This document shows, in pieces, positions 32,905 through 42,372 of a DNA stretch of 64,000 nucleotides; position 1 is the first letter of the stretch, and every line of letters starts with the position of its first letter. Source of the stretch: Streptosporangium amethystogenes. GTDB taxonomy: Bacteria > Actinomycetota > Actinomycetes > Streptosporangiales > Streptosporangiaceae. The translations under genes and the position numbers were made by a program. The stretch is from positions 124,001-188,000 of the forward strand of contig NZ_JOEQ01000010.1 of NCBI RefSeq assembly GCF_000721075.1. Reading direction: 5' to 3'. The notes beneath the pieces were generated by a model, which worked only from the letters and a program-made list of their open reading frames with translations, was not told the DNA's origin and made no database searches.

Positions 32905-35900
32905 CTAGTGGAAGATCCGGTCCACCGCCCGCGCCGCCGCGCCGCCGTCCTCCAGCGGGCAGAACCTGGTGGTGAAGGCGTCGTACAGCCTCAGGTACTT
33001 GGTGCGCACCTCGTCGATGTCCCGCACGGCTTCCACCACCTCCTCGGTCGTGCGCAGCAGCGGGCCCGGGGCCTCGGCCTCGAAGTCGAAGTTGAAGCCG
33101 CGCACCTCGTCGCGGTAGCGCTCCAGGTCGTAGGTGTAGAACAGCATCGGCTTGCCGGTCACCGCGAAGTCGAACATCGCCGACGAGTAGTCCGTGATCA
33201 GCATGTCCGCGACCAGGTAAAGCTCCTGGATATCCGGATATATCGAGACATCGAGGACGAAGTCCCTGCCGGCCCGGGGGACCCTGTCGGTGACGCTCGG
33301 GTGCTTGCGGATCATGAGCACATGGTCGTCACCGAGTTCCTCGGACATCCGCTGCAGATCCAGGCGCAGGTCCAGCCGGTAGCGTCCCCTGCTGTAGAAC
33401 TTGTCGTCGCGCCACGTCGGGGCGTACAGGATCACCTTTCTGCCCTCGGGCAGGCCGAGCCGCTCCCGGATCTGCGCGGCCCGCTCCCGGATCTCCACGG
33501 CTCCGCCACGGCGGAGCAGGTCGGCCCGGGGAGAGCCGATCTCCAGGATCTCCCCCTCGAAGCGCAGGGCACTGTCCAGGACCGAGGTGCACCAGGGGCT
33601 CGGCGAGATCAGATGGCTCCACCTGGCGACGGTCCTGGCCAGCCGCTCGTGATGGTCGGGCCTGGCGAACAGCACCTTCTCGATGTCGAAGCCGACGCGC
33701 TTCAGCGGGGTGCCGCGCCAGGTCTGCAGCACCCTCTGGTCCGGCCTGCGCTCGAACCAGGAGGGCAGGTGGCTGTTGGTGACGACGTACCGGCAGCGGG
33801 CCAGCGCATCGTAGAACTCCCGCCCGTACCGCCGGATCGGTGCCACCCCCTCGGGCAGCTCCACCTGCCCGTCCCTGACCACCCACATGAACTCCAGGTC
33901 GGCGCCCCGCCGCACCAGCTCCTCGTAGATCGCCTTCGGGCTGTCGGAGAACTGCCTGCCGTCGTAGCTGTCGAAGAGGACGGCGGGCCGCAGCGCCTCC
34001 TGGCACTTGGCCGGATAGAAGTCCTCGCGCAGCAGCCGCTGCTGCTTCGGCCGGCCTGAGGCGCGCAGGTCGTCACTCACCGTGAAGACCGCCTCGGAGG
34101 TCAGGTCGGTGTCGAAGGTGAACGTCCGGGTGGCGGAGACGTGCTCCAGCGGCGCGGACAGCCGGAACTCCACCCGCATGTCACCCGCGTCGGTACGGAT
34201 CGCGAAACCGTGGGTGCCCGCCGGCAGCGGCAGCCGGCCGCCGAGCGTGGCGGTCCCCTCGGGCGTCACCGTGGCGCTGCCGCCGACGATCGGGAAGAGC
34301 CGCTCGTTGAACCGGTTGCGCGAGGTGAGGACCAGCCACGCCTGGCCGTCGATGGGGCGCATCGCGGCCCCGGTCAGCGCCAGGTGCCCCCGCTCGGTCC
34401 ACTCCACCCGCTCCACGTAGAACGTCGGCCGCTGCTCGCGCAGCACCAGCCCGCCCGTCCGTGACCTGTCGAGCACCACATCCCGGCCACGGAGCCGGTG
34501 CAGGCCGCGCTCCACGTCGCGCTCGACGATCAGCGGCCGGGCCTCGCCCTGTTCCGGGACGATCTCGAAGTGCCATTCGGCCCCGGGGTTGAGCGCGCTC
34601 ATCTCCAGGCTCGCCGGGTCCAAGCCGGGCCAGCGCTCGGACAGCACCTCGTCGAGGTCGATCACCACCTCGAAGGTGCCGTCCGAGATGGCCATCGGGT
34701 AGCGCCGGTCACGGCCGCCCTGCGGCCGGGTCAGCCGCAGCACCGGTGCGGCGCCGAGGTCGTCGCCGCACCGGCCGGTGACCCGCAGCCTGCCCTCGGC
34801 CACCCGGTGGCCGGTGACCCGGCCGCCGGGCCGCTCCACCCTGAGCCTGAACTCCTCGGCCGGCGTCCACTCCGTCCACGCCACGCTCCCCGACTCGTCC
34901 TCGGTGAGCTCCAGCCGCCGCGCGGCCGGGCTCGGCTGGGCCAGCCTGCCTCTCCGCAGCAGGCCCCGGGACAGTACGCGCAGGTCGACGTGCCAGGACG
35001 AACCGGCGGGGAGCCCTGCCGGGTCGACGGCCAGCCGGAACCCGCACCAGTCCTTGCGCCTGCGCGGGCCCGTGTCCACCAGTGACAGACCACGTTTGAC
35101 CGTGACCGGGAGCCGGATCCTGCGCCCGGCCCCCTCCGGAACCAGCCAGGCGAAGACGTGCTGCTGGATCCGCCGGCGGGGACGCAGGTAGCGCAGCGAG
35201 ATCCTGCCCTCGACGACCAGCCTGTCATCCTTCCAGTCCAGGCTGTCCACCCGCTGCCGCAGGTCGAGCTCCTCGCGCATCCGGGTGGCGGACCGCTCGA
35301 CGGGTACCGGGCTGTTGAGGTGGTACCCGCGGATGCCTCCGCCGCCGACCCGGACCGTCGGCTTGACCGTCCTGTCCCACTCCAGCAGCTGGACCAGGTC
35401 GTCCATCCGGCGCTGTCGTACCAGAGCCCACTTCGCCCGGCGCTGCGCGGGGATGCGCGAGAGGACCTTCGGCCCCGCCTGGTCGAGGTAGGCACAGGCC
35501 AGGTCGAGGAAGCGCTGCTGGAACTCCTCGCCCGCCTGGTCGAGCACCTGCAGGAAGTTCGGCAGGTCGCTGTCGAGGACCATCCGGTCCCATGCGGGCA
35601 GGTGCTCGGCCCTGCCGGTGTCGATCAGGAAGCGGCGTACGGAGTTGACCGCGGCGAACCGGTCCTCGATCCCCTTGACGTGCCCCCGGTTCTGGGTGAT
35701 CGAGACGCTCTCCCCCTCCCGCTCCCGCCACAGGTAGACCGGGGTGGAGAGCACGTCCACCGCCCCGGCCAGGAAGTGCGCGGGCAGGGAGACCGCGATG
35801 TCCTCCCAGAGCACCCCCTCGGGAAAGCTCAGCCCGTGCTCGTCCCAGAAGGAGCGGCGCCAGAGCTTGTTCGTGACCAGCCGGTCCTTGAGCAGGATCT

Positions 35901-36345
35901 CGTCACGGGTCACGTGGGTTCGCCGGGCGGAGTTGGCGAAGATCGTCTTGTGCATCGCCGACTGGCGCACCCCCTGCCCGCTGAAACGCAGCACGTTGCC
36001 GGTGGCAAGATCGGAACCGCTCTCCTGAAGAGAGCACACCATCGTCTCGATCGCCGTCAGCGGGAGCATGTCGTCGCTGTCGACAAAGGCGAGGAACTCG
36101 CCGGTGGCGTGCCTTATGCCGGTGTTGCGCGCGGTGCCCAGGCCCGCGTTCTCCTGCCGGATCAGCCGGAACCGCGCGTCACGCGCGGCGAACGCCTCGG
36201 CGATCTCCGCGCTGGAGTCGGGAGAACCGTCGTCCACCATGACGACCTCGATGTCACTCCAGGTCTGCGCGACCAACGACTCCAGGCACGCCTCAAGGTA
36301 CGGTTCCACGTCGTAGATGGGCACGATGATGCTCACTGGGGCCAC
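32905..36345 (-). CDS. Large GT2/CDP-glycerol glycerophosphotransferase fusion
   Basis: At 1146 residues this is the largest of the three fusions. Residues about 3-230 are a GT2 domain (VSIIVPIYDVEPYLEACLESL, VDDGSPDSS, FVDSDDMLP). A long beta-rich middle of about 400 residues (roughly 380-780) contains several repeated strand patterns typical of TagF-like linker domains. The last about 360 residues are a glycerophosphotransferase (LFDSYDGRQFSDSPKAIYEEL, LQTWRGTPLKRVGFD, ILYAPTWRDD, ITDYSSAMFDFA). The GTG at 36345 has CGGAGGA six bases upstream. It is transcribed alone on the minus strand and is only distantly similar to the other two copies. Confidence 0.9.
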   Translation of the reverse strand: MAPVSIIVPIYDVEPYLEACLESLVAQTWSDIEVVMVDDGSPDSSAEIAEAFAARDARFRLIRQENAGLGTARNTGIRHATGEFLAFVDSDDMLPLTAIETMVCSLQESGSDLATGNVLRFSGQGVRQSAMHKTIFANSARRTHVTRDEILLKDRLVTNKLWRRSFWDEHGLSFPEGVLWEDIAVSLPAHFLAGAVDVLSTPVYLWREREGESVSITQNRGHVKGIEDRFAAVNSVRRFLIDTGRAEHLPAWDRMVLDSDLPNFLQVLDQAGEEFQQRFLDLACAYLDQAGPKVLSRIPAQRRAKWALVRQRRMDDLVQLLEWDRTVKPTVRVGGGGIRGYHLNSPVPVERSATRMREELDLRQRVDSLDWKDDRLVVEGRISLRYLRPRRRIQQHVFAWLVPEGAGRRIRLPVTVKRGLSLVDTGPRRRKDWCGFRLAVDPAGLPAGSSWHVDLRVLSRGLLRRGRLAQPSPAARRLELTEDESGSVAWTEWTPAEEFRLRVERPGGRVTGHRVAEGRLRVTGRCGDDLGAAPVLRLTRPQGGRDRRYPMAISDGTFEVVIDLDEVLSERWPGLDPASLEMSALNPGAEWHFEIVPEQGEARPLIVERDVERGLHRLRGRDVVLDRSRTGGLVLREQRPTFYVERVEWTERGHLALTGAAMRPIDGQAWLVLTSRNRFNERLFPIVGGSATVTPEGTATLGGRLPLPAGTHGFAIRTDAGDMRVEFRLSAPLEHVSATRTFTFDTDLTSEAVFTVSDDLRASGRPKQQRLLREDFYPAKCQEALRPAVLFDSYDGRQFSDSPKAIYEELVRRGADLEFMWVVRDGQVELPEGVAPIRRYGREFYDALARCRYVVTNSHLPSWFERRPDQRVLQTWRGTPLKRVGFDIEKVLFARPDHHERLARTVARWSHLISPSPWCTSVLDSALRFEGEILEIGSPRADLLRRGGAVEIRERAAQIRERLGLPEGRKVILYAPTWRDDKFYSRGRYRLDLRLDLQRMSEELGDDHVLMIRKHPSVTDRVPRAGRDFVLDVSIYPDIQELYLVADMLITDYSSAMFDFAVTGKPMLFYTYDLERYRDEVRGFNFDFEAEAPGPLLRTTEEVVEAVRDIDEVRTKYLRLYDAFTTRFCPLEDGGAAARAVDRIFH

Positions 36346-36765
36346 GATCGGTCCTCCGGTAGTCGAAAGCTCACAGTCCGGTCCGTCCGCGCGAACACCG
36401 GACACGCCACGCAGGTGAAGATCCACTCATCGTGGAAGACGTCCCGGGTGCCCGCCGGCACGACCCGGCGGCCATGCGCGCGAGGTGGACGTCACGTCAG
36501 CAGCATGGCTCCGCGGCCGATGGGGCGTGCCCAAAATATGACCGCGATGGACTGAGCAGACCGAGACTTGACCATCCCTCGCACCCGGCGGGCCCCCGCC
36601 TGCGGCCCGCGGTGCGGCAACGCCTTCACCATGCCCTGGTCAAGGCTGGGAATGCACACGTCCTAGTAAGTCGTAATGACCCATCGGTCCCCCCGGACCG
36701 TCCGACACCATCGGGTGACCGAGACGGGCGAGATCGCAGGAAACGGCATTCGCGGGGGGAAGCGC
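36346..36765. other. Divergent intergenic region, no gene seen
   Basis: This 420-bp gap lies between outward-reading genes. It contains a 7-bp stem (36452-36471) and the stronger bulged hairpin at 36580-36616. A less GC-rich patch around 36525-36545 (AAAATATG) and another near 36655-36690 (TAGTAAGTCGTAATG) are candidate promoter areas. No coding sequence was supported. Confidence 0.4.
36580..36616. terminator. Bulged 13-bp hairpin in a divergent gap
   Basis: CGCACCCGGCGGGCC (36580-36594) pairs with GGCCCGCGGTGCG (36604-36616) to give 13 pairs with a two-base bulge and a nine-base loop. As at 31746, no annotated gene reads into it, so its role as terminator or leader structure is open. Confidence 0.4.
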
Positions 36766-38244
36766 ATGGACTCAACAGTCGTCGTGGGAGCGGGACCCGC
36801 CGGGCTCACCGCGGCCTACGAGCTGGCCCGGCGAGGACACCCGTGCGAGGTCTTCGAAGCCGACCGGGTGGTCGGCGGGATCAGCCGGACCGAGGAACGC
36901 GACGGCTGGCGCTTCGACATCGGCGGACACCGCTTCTTCACGAAGGTGTCGCGGGTGACGGACTTCTGGAACGAGATCCTCGGTGAGGAGGACTTCCTGC
37001 TCCGCCCGAGGATGAGCCGCATCCACTACGGGGGCCGTTTCTACGACTACCCGCTCAGGGCCTCCAACGCCCTGCGCAATCTCGGTGTCCTCGAATCCGC
37101 GCGATGTGTCGGATCCTACGTCTGGGCCCGGATCAGGCCGCCTGCGGACCAGTCCACCTTCGAGGGCTGGGTCACGGCCAGATTCGGCAGCCGGCTCTAC
37201 GGGATCTTCTTCAAGACCTACACCGAGAAGGTGTGGGGCGTTCCCGCGGAGAGCATCCAGGCCGACTGGGCCGCGCAGCGGATCAGGAACCTCTCCCTGG
37301 GCAGGGCGATCGCCGGCGCGCTGCTGCCCGGCAGGAACAGCAAGGAGGTCACCAGCCTCATCGAGGAGTTCCGCTACCCCAAGCTGGGGCCGGGCATGAT
37401 GTGGGAGGCCTGCGCCGACCGGGTCCGCGAGCGGGGTTCCACGGTGCGCCTCGGCACCCGGGTCGAGCGCGTCCGCCGCCACCGGGGCCGGCTGGCCCTC
37501 ACCGTCCGCACGGGTGAGGGCGAGGGCACCACCCGCGAGGTGTACTGCGACAACCTCATCTCCTCGATGCCGCTCAGCGCCCTGATCCACGCGCTCGGGC
37601 CCGACGTGCCGGACATCGTCGCCGAGGCGGCCGCGGCGCTGAGGTATCGCGACTTCCTCACCGTCGCGCTGGTCGTCCCCGAGCGGTTCTCCTTCCCCGA
37701 CAACTGGATCTACATCCACTCCCCCGAGGTACGGCTCGGCCGGGTGCAGAACTACGGTTCCTGGTCGCCGTACCTGGTGCGGGCCGGACGGACCTGCCTC
37801 GGCCTGGAGTACTTCGTCAACGAGGGCGACGACCTGTGGCGGATGCCCGACGACGACCTCGTCGCGTTCGGCACCCGGGAGCTGGAGCACCTGGGCCTGG
37901 TCACCCCCGGTGAGGTCCAGCGGGGCTACGTGGTGCGGATGCCGAAGGCCTACCCGGTCTACGACGCCGGCTACGTCCACAACGTGGAGGTGCTCAGGAA
38001 GTACCTCGACGTGGAGTGGCCGCGGATCCACCCGGTCGGCCGCAACGGCATGCACCGGTACAACAACCAGGACCACTCCATGCTCACCGCGATGCTGACC
38101 GTGGAGAACCTCGTCGACGGCGCCAGGCACGACGTCTGGGAGGTCAACGTCGACGCGGAGTACCACGAGGAGCGCGCGGGCCACCGGACCACCAGGGGCA
38201 CCGGCCGCGACGCCCCCGTCCTCCCCTGCCCGACGGCCCCCTGA
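36766..38244 (+). CDS. FAD-dependent UDP-galactopyranose-mutase-like oxidoreductase
   Basis: The 492-residue flavoprotein has an N-terminal dinucleotide fold ([20 protein letters not shown]) and the [19 protein letters not shown] and [11 protein letters not shown] blocks of UGM/protoporphyrinogen-oxidase-like enzymes in glycan loci. Later [19 protein letters not shown] contacts FAD. In such clusters these proteins may contract sugar rings or oxidise nucleotide sugars or polyprenols; the exact reaction is not settled by sequence. GGGGGGA precedes the ATG at 36766. It is the first gene of a probable plus-strand operon with the second fusion/GT4 pair, 151 nt ahead. Confidence 0.85.
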   Translation: MDSTVVVGAGPAGLTAAYELARRGHPCEVFEADRVVGGISRTEERDGWRFDIGGHRFFTKVSRVTDFWNEILGEEDFLLRPRMSRIHYGGRFYDYPLRASNALRNLGVLESARCVGSYVWARIRPPADQSTFEGWVTARFGSRLYGIFFKTYTEKVWGVPAESIQADWAAQRIRNLSLGRAIAGALLPGRNSKEVTSLIEEFRYPKLGPGMMWEACADRVRERGSTVRLGTRVERVRRHRGRLALTVRTGEGEGTTREVYCDNLISSMPLSALIHALGPDVPDIVAEAAAALRYRDFLTVALVVPERFSFPDNWIYIHSPEVRLGRVQNYGSWSPYLVRAGRTCLGLEYFVNEGDDLWRMPDDDLVAFGTRELEHLGLVTPGEVQRGYVVRMPKAYPVYDAGYVHNVEVLRKYLDVEWPRIHPVGRNGMHRYNNQDHSMLTAMLTVENLVDGARHDVWEVNVDAEYHEERAGHRTTRGTGRDAPVLPCPTAP

Positions 38245-38395
38245 CCTGAAGGCCGCTCATCCACCACCCGTCATCGACGGACGCCGACAGACACCGGCGG
38301 AACACCGAAACCGGCAATCCCATGACGCCTTGCCCGGCCGCTGCAGGCCGTTGCGGGTCAAGGCTCTCCTCCCAGCCGCCCTGGAGTTGCGCATC

Positions 38396-41245
38396 ATGAC
38401 ACAGCGTTACACGGTCCCGGACGTCAGCGTGATCGTCATCACCTACAACGACGCGCCCCGGTTACCCCGGGCGGTACGCTCCGTACTCGACCAGACGCTC
38501 AAGAACCTCGAAGTGATCGTCGTGGACGACTGCTCGGGCGACGACACCCCCGCGGTGGCCAAGGCGCTCGCCGAGGAGGACGGCCGGGTCCGCTACCTGC
38601 GGCTGCCCGCCAACAGCGGCGGTTGCGGCGCCCCCCGCAACGCGGGCATGGACGCCGCCCGCGCGCCCTTCCTGATGTTCCTCGACAGTGACGACGAGTT
38701 GCCCAGGCACGCCTGCAAGAGCCTGCTGCTGGAGGCGGAGGCGACCGGCGCCGACTTCGTCATGGGCACCGTGGAGCGCGTCGACGAGGCCAGTGGCGCC
38801 GTCACCCTCTGGTACCCCCGGCTGTTCGCGGAGCGCCGGCTCGTGGACGACATCCGCGCCGAACCCGAACTCCTCTTCAACTGCCTGGCCACCAACAAGC
38901 TGTACCGGCGGACCTTCCTGGACGGCATCGGCATCCGGTTCCACGAGGACATCCACCACGAGGACATCGTCTGGTCGACGGAGCTGTTCTGCCGCAGCAA
39001 GCTGTTCGCCGTCGTCCCGTGGCCCGTCTACCGCTGGCTGCTCGCCGCCACGCCCGCGACCAGGTCGATCTCGTCGCGGCGGCACGAGCTGGAGAACGTG
39101 CGCCAGCGCGTCACGGCCGCCGTGCTGAGCGACCGCGTGCTGGCCGCCACCCACTCCCTCGATCTCAAACAGGACAAGGACTTCCGCTTCCTCTCCCACG
39201 ACCTCCGCCTCTACCTGGGCGACCTGCCTCAGCGTGACCCGGCGTGGATCACCGAGTTCGCCGACCTCGTCATCCCGTACGTGGACACCCTCGAACCCGC
39301 GGCGATCAGACGGCTGAGCAGGGCCGAGCGGGTCTGCCTCCAGCTTGTCCGCGAGCGGCGCGGCGCCGAGGCGGCGCTCGCCGCCGTCGAGCTGGGGGCC
39401 AGGCACTCGGTGCCGCCCCGGGCGGTCACCGCGGAAGGCGGGCGGGTGTTCTGGGGGGCGACGCTCCCGCTGAACGAGCAGGGCAGGAGCGAGCTGGACG
39501 TCACCGAGCTGCACCTGGCGGAGCAACCGCTGGCCGGCGCGCTGCTCCGGCACGAGCTCGTCGACCTGAAGGCGTCGAGGGACGAGGTCCGGTTGCGCCT
39601 GCGGACCTACGACCCCGGCCGGGTGCTCGACGGCCGCTCGCTGACCGCCCGGCTGCACATCGGCGGCAGGAAGAAGACGATCGCCTCGATCCCCTTCGAA
39701 CCGGCACCCGTCGTGACCGAGCCACCCCAGGGAACGCGGGAGCGACGGGGGCTGGAAGGACAGTGGGACCCGGAGGAGGCGGAGGGCACCCAGATCCCCG
39801 AGGGGACGGGCATCCTGGAGGCGACGGTGTCGATCTCCCTGCCCGAGCTGGACTGGCCGGACAACGCCGTCAGGCCGCAGGCGGTCACGATCTCGCTCCA
39901 CGAGGGTGAGCGCCGCAACACCAGGCCCCTGCTGGCGCCCCCCAACCTGTCGTTCACCTCCGTGGGCACGGTGGGCACGGGCCGCCTGGTCCTGGAGGCA
40001 TCCGCCGACATCCCGTTCCGGCTCATGGCTCGCAGGCTCGGCCACGTGCCCGCGCGACGCCTGCCGAGCATGGCGGAGCTCTGCCGACACCTGCTGTCCG
40101 ACCTGGCCACCCCCCGCAACCTGGGTCGCTTCTACCGGCTGGTCAGCGCGACGGTGCCGGTCAACCGCCGCCTGGTGCTCTTCGAGTCCGCCGAGGGGAA
40201 CGCCTACACCGGCAACCCGCGCTACATCTACGAGGAGTTGCAGCGGCGCGCGGGCGGTCTGCGCGCGGTCTGGTCCCACGCGGGCGTCCCCGAGCGCTTC
40301 CCCGAGGACGTCGACCTCGTCCGGCGCGACACCTTCCGCTACGCCTGGACCCTGGCACGCGCCGGCTACTGGGTGGACAGCCACAACCTCCCCTACTGCT
40401 ACCGCAAGCGCAAGGGCACCCGCTACCTGCAGACCTGGCACGGCCAGGTGTTCAAGAAGATGGGGCTGGACGAGCCCCGCCACCGGACGCAGCCCGCCCT
40501 GGCCAGGAAGTACGCCGAGGCGGTGGCGCGCTGGGACATGCTGCTCACCCCGGGCCGCGACTTCCGCCGGGACTTCGCCGAGGCCAGCGGCTTCAAGGGC
40601 GAGCTGCTGCACGCCGGCTACCCGCGTACCGACGTGCTGGTGCGGCACGCCGAACCGGCGCAGCGCGAGCGGGCGCGGCAGGTCAGGGAGTTCTTCGAGA
40701 TCCCGGCCGGAAAACGGGTGGCCCTCTACGCGCCCACGTACCGCGACAACGGGCGTTTCAGCGGCGAGTCACTCCGGATCGACCTGCCGGCCCTCGCCGC
40801 CACGCTCCGCCCGGACTGGGTGATCCTGGTCCATGCCCATTTCTACGACCGCTTCACGGTGCCCGACCCACTCGGCTGGCTGGCCCGGGACGCCTCGGCG
40901 TATCCCGAGGTCAACGACCTGATGCTGGCCTCCGACGCGCTGGTGACGGACTACTCCTCGATCATGTTCGACTACGCCTGCCTCGGCCGGCCGATCCTCT
41001 ACTACGTCGACGACCACGAACGCTACGCCGCCCAGCGGGGGGTCTGCTTCGACCTGGCCGAGGTCGCCCCCGGGCCGCTGCTGCGCGACCCGGGTGAGCT
41101 CGCCGCCGCGCTGGCGGAGCTCGATGAGATCACCGAGCGGTACGGGCGGCGCTACGCGGAGTTCCGCGACCGCTGGTGCGGCCTCGACGACGGGCAGGCG
41201 AGCGGCAAGGTCGTGGACGCCTTCTTCCCGGAGGTCGTGCGATGA
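38396..41245 (+). CDS. GT2 glycosyltransferase fused to CDP-glycerol glycerophosphotransferase (paralogue)
   Basis: A 949-residue close paralogue of the protein encoded at 24657. GT2 domain about 10-245 (VIVITYNDAPRLPRAVRSVL, DDCSGDDT, MFLDSDDELPRHACKS), a variable middle about 340-570 with extra Glu/Pro-rich sequence, and a glycerophosphotransferase domain about 590-940 (LFESAEGNAYTGNPRYIYEEL, LQTWHGQVFKKMGLD, ALYAPTYRD, VTDYSSIMFDYA). Here the conserved Phe of the TDYSS motif is kept, unlike the Cys in the first copy. The ATG at 38396 has GGAG ten bases upstream. It overlaps the next GT4 gene by 4 nt. Confidence 0.9.
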   Translation: MTQRYTVPDVSVIVITYNDAPRLPRAVRSVLDQTLKNLEVIVVDDCSGDDTPAVAKALAEEDGRVRYLRLPANSGGCGAPRNAGMDAARAPFLMFLDSDDELPRHACKSLLLEAEATGADFVMGTVERVDEASGAVTLWYPRLFAERRLVDDIRAEPELLFNCLATNKLYRRTFLDGIGIRFHEDIHHEDIVWSTELFCRSKLFAVVPWPVYRWLLAATPATRSISSRRHELENVRQRVTAAVLSDRVLAATHSLDLKQDKDFRFLSHDLRLYLGDLPQRDPAWITEFADLVIPYVDTLEPAAIRRLSRAERVCLQLVRERRGAEAALAAVELGARHSVPPRAVTAEGGRVFWGATLPLNEQGRSELDVTELHLAEQPLAGALLRHELVDLKASRDEVRLRLRTYDPGRVLDGRSLTARLHIGGRKKTIASIPFEPAPVVTEPPQGTRERRGLEGQWDPEEAEGTQIPEGTGILEATVSISLPELDWPDNAVRPQAVTISLHEGERRNTRPLLAPPNLSFTSVGTVGTGRLVLEASADIPFRLMARRLGHVPARRLPSMAELCRHLLSDLATPRNLGRFYRLVSATVPVNRRLVLFESAEGNAYTGNPRYIYEELQRRAGGLRAVWSHAGVPERFPEDVDLVRRDTFRYAWTLARAGYWVDSHNLPYCYRKRKGTRYLQTWHGQVFKKMGLDEPRHRTQPALARKYAEAVARWDMLLTPGRDFRRDFAEASGFKGELLHAGYPRTDVLVRHAEPAQRERARQVREFFEIPAGKRVALYAPTYRDNGRFSGESLRIDLPALAATLRPDWVILVHAHFYDRFTVPDPLGWLARDASAYPEVNDLMLASDALVTDYSSIMFDYACLGRPILYYVDDHERYAAQRGVCFDLAEVAPGPLLRDPGELAAALAELDEITERYGRRYAEFRDRWCGLDDGQASGKVVDAFFPEVVR

Positions 41246-42369
41246 GAGCGCGAAACGTCATCTTCCTCAGCACCGACGGCGACTCGATGGGCGGGTCCCA
41301 GCGGGTCATCCACACCCTGGCCCAGGGTCTCGCCACCCGCGGGCACCGGGTGACCCTGGTCAGCATCAACCCCTCCAGGCAGCCGCAGACCTACTTCGCC
41401 GACCCCCTCTACCGGCACGCCACGCTGTACGACACGCCCGCCCCCGAGGCCGCCCCCCGCTCGCTCCCGTGGCGCAGGGCGAAGGCGCGGCGGACCCCGG
41501 AGGAGATCGCCACCGCCAGGCAGCGGCTGCTCCGGCTGACGGACCGGATCGACGGCGGCTACCTGGTCATCGCCTCGCCCTGGGCCGCCCACTGGATCGC
41601 CGACCTGCCCATGCCGCACATCGCCAAGGTCGGCCAGTACCACCAGTCGTACGCCGAGGCCGTGGACTCCCCGAACCTTCGGTTGATCAAGAAGCACTAC
41701 GCGCACCTCGACAAGGCGCTCTTCCTCTGCGACGACTACGCCGCGTCCTTCACCAACCACCGGCTCGCCAACTGCGGGACCATGCTGAACCCGGTCAGTG
41801 TCTTTCCCGAGCAGGCCGCCGCGCTGCGCAACCCGCGGATCGTCTCGGCGGGACGACTGGTCAGGGTGAAGCGGATCGACCTGCTGATCGACGCCTTCGC
41901 CGCCGCGGCCCCCGCCGTCGCCGAACCGTGGGAGCTGCACATCATCGGCGACGGGCCGCTCAGGGCGGCGCTGGAGGCGCAGGCCGCCGGGACCGGCCTC
42001 GGCGGCCGGATCGTCTTCCGCGGGCAGGTCGAGAACGTCGAGGCCGAGTATCTCGACGCCTCCATCGTCACCCTGAGCAGCGACTTCGAGGGGTGGGGGC
42101 TGGTCCTCGCCGAGGGCGCGGCCTGCGGGCTGCCCGCCGTGGCCTGCGACGCCTCGGCGGGGGTCAGGACGCTGGTCGCGGACGGCGACAACGGCGTACT
42201 GGCCGAACCGGGGAACGCGGGGAGCTTCGCCGCCGCCCTGGAGCGCCTCATGTCCGACGCCGAGTTGCGCGGACGGATGGGGGCCAGGGGCAGGGAACGG
42301 ATGAGGGCCTACCGGCTGCCCCGCGTCCTGGACCGCTGGGAGGCGCTGTTCGACGAGATCGACCGCTGA
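41242..42369 (+). CDS. GT4 family glycosyltransferase (paralogue)
   Basis: A 375-residue GT-B enzyme, ATGA-overlapped with the fusion gene. N-terminal motif STDGDSMGGSQRVIHTLAQGL matches the GT4 protein at 27461, and the donor domain has SAGRLVRVKRIDLLIDAF, VFRGQVENVEAEYL and the LSSDFEGWGLVLAEGAACG block with the EX7E glutamates. Probably transfers a sugar onto the same polymer repeat as its coupled partner. The gene ends three bases before the convergent membrane-protein gene. Confidence 0.9.
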   Translation: MRARNVIFLSTDGDSMGGSQRVIHTLAQGLATRGHRVTLVSINPSRQPQTYFADPLYRHATLYDTPAPEAAPRSLPWRRAKARRTPEEIATARQRLLRLTDRIDGGYLVIASPWAAHWIADLPMPHIAKVGQYHQSYAEAVDSPNLRLIKKHYAHLDKALFLCDDYAASFTNHRLANCGTMLNPVSVFPEQAAALRNPRIVSAGRLVRVKRIDLLIDAFAAAAPAVAEPWELHIIGDGPLRAALEAQAAGTGLGGRIVFRGQVENVEAEYLDASIVTLSSDFEGWGLVLAEGAACGLPAVACDASAGVRTLVADGDNGVLAEPGNAGSFAAALERLMSDAELRGRMGARGRERMRAYRLPRVLDRWEALFDEIDR

Positions 42370-42372
42370 GGC

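Noticed and set aside
36452-36471. CCGCCGG/CCGGCGG hairpin
   Set aside because: Seven G/C pairs are common by chance in DNA of this composition.
38462-40648. 728-codon antisense frame in the second fusion gene
   Set aside because: Same reason: a shadow created by G/C-ending codons on the coding strand.
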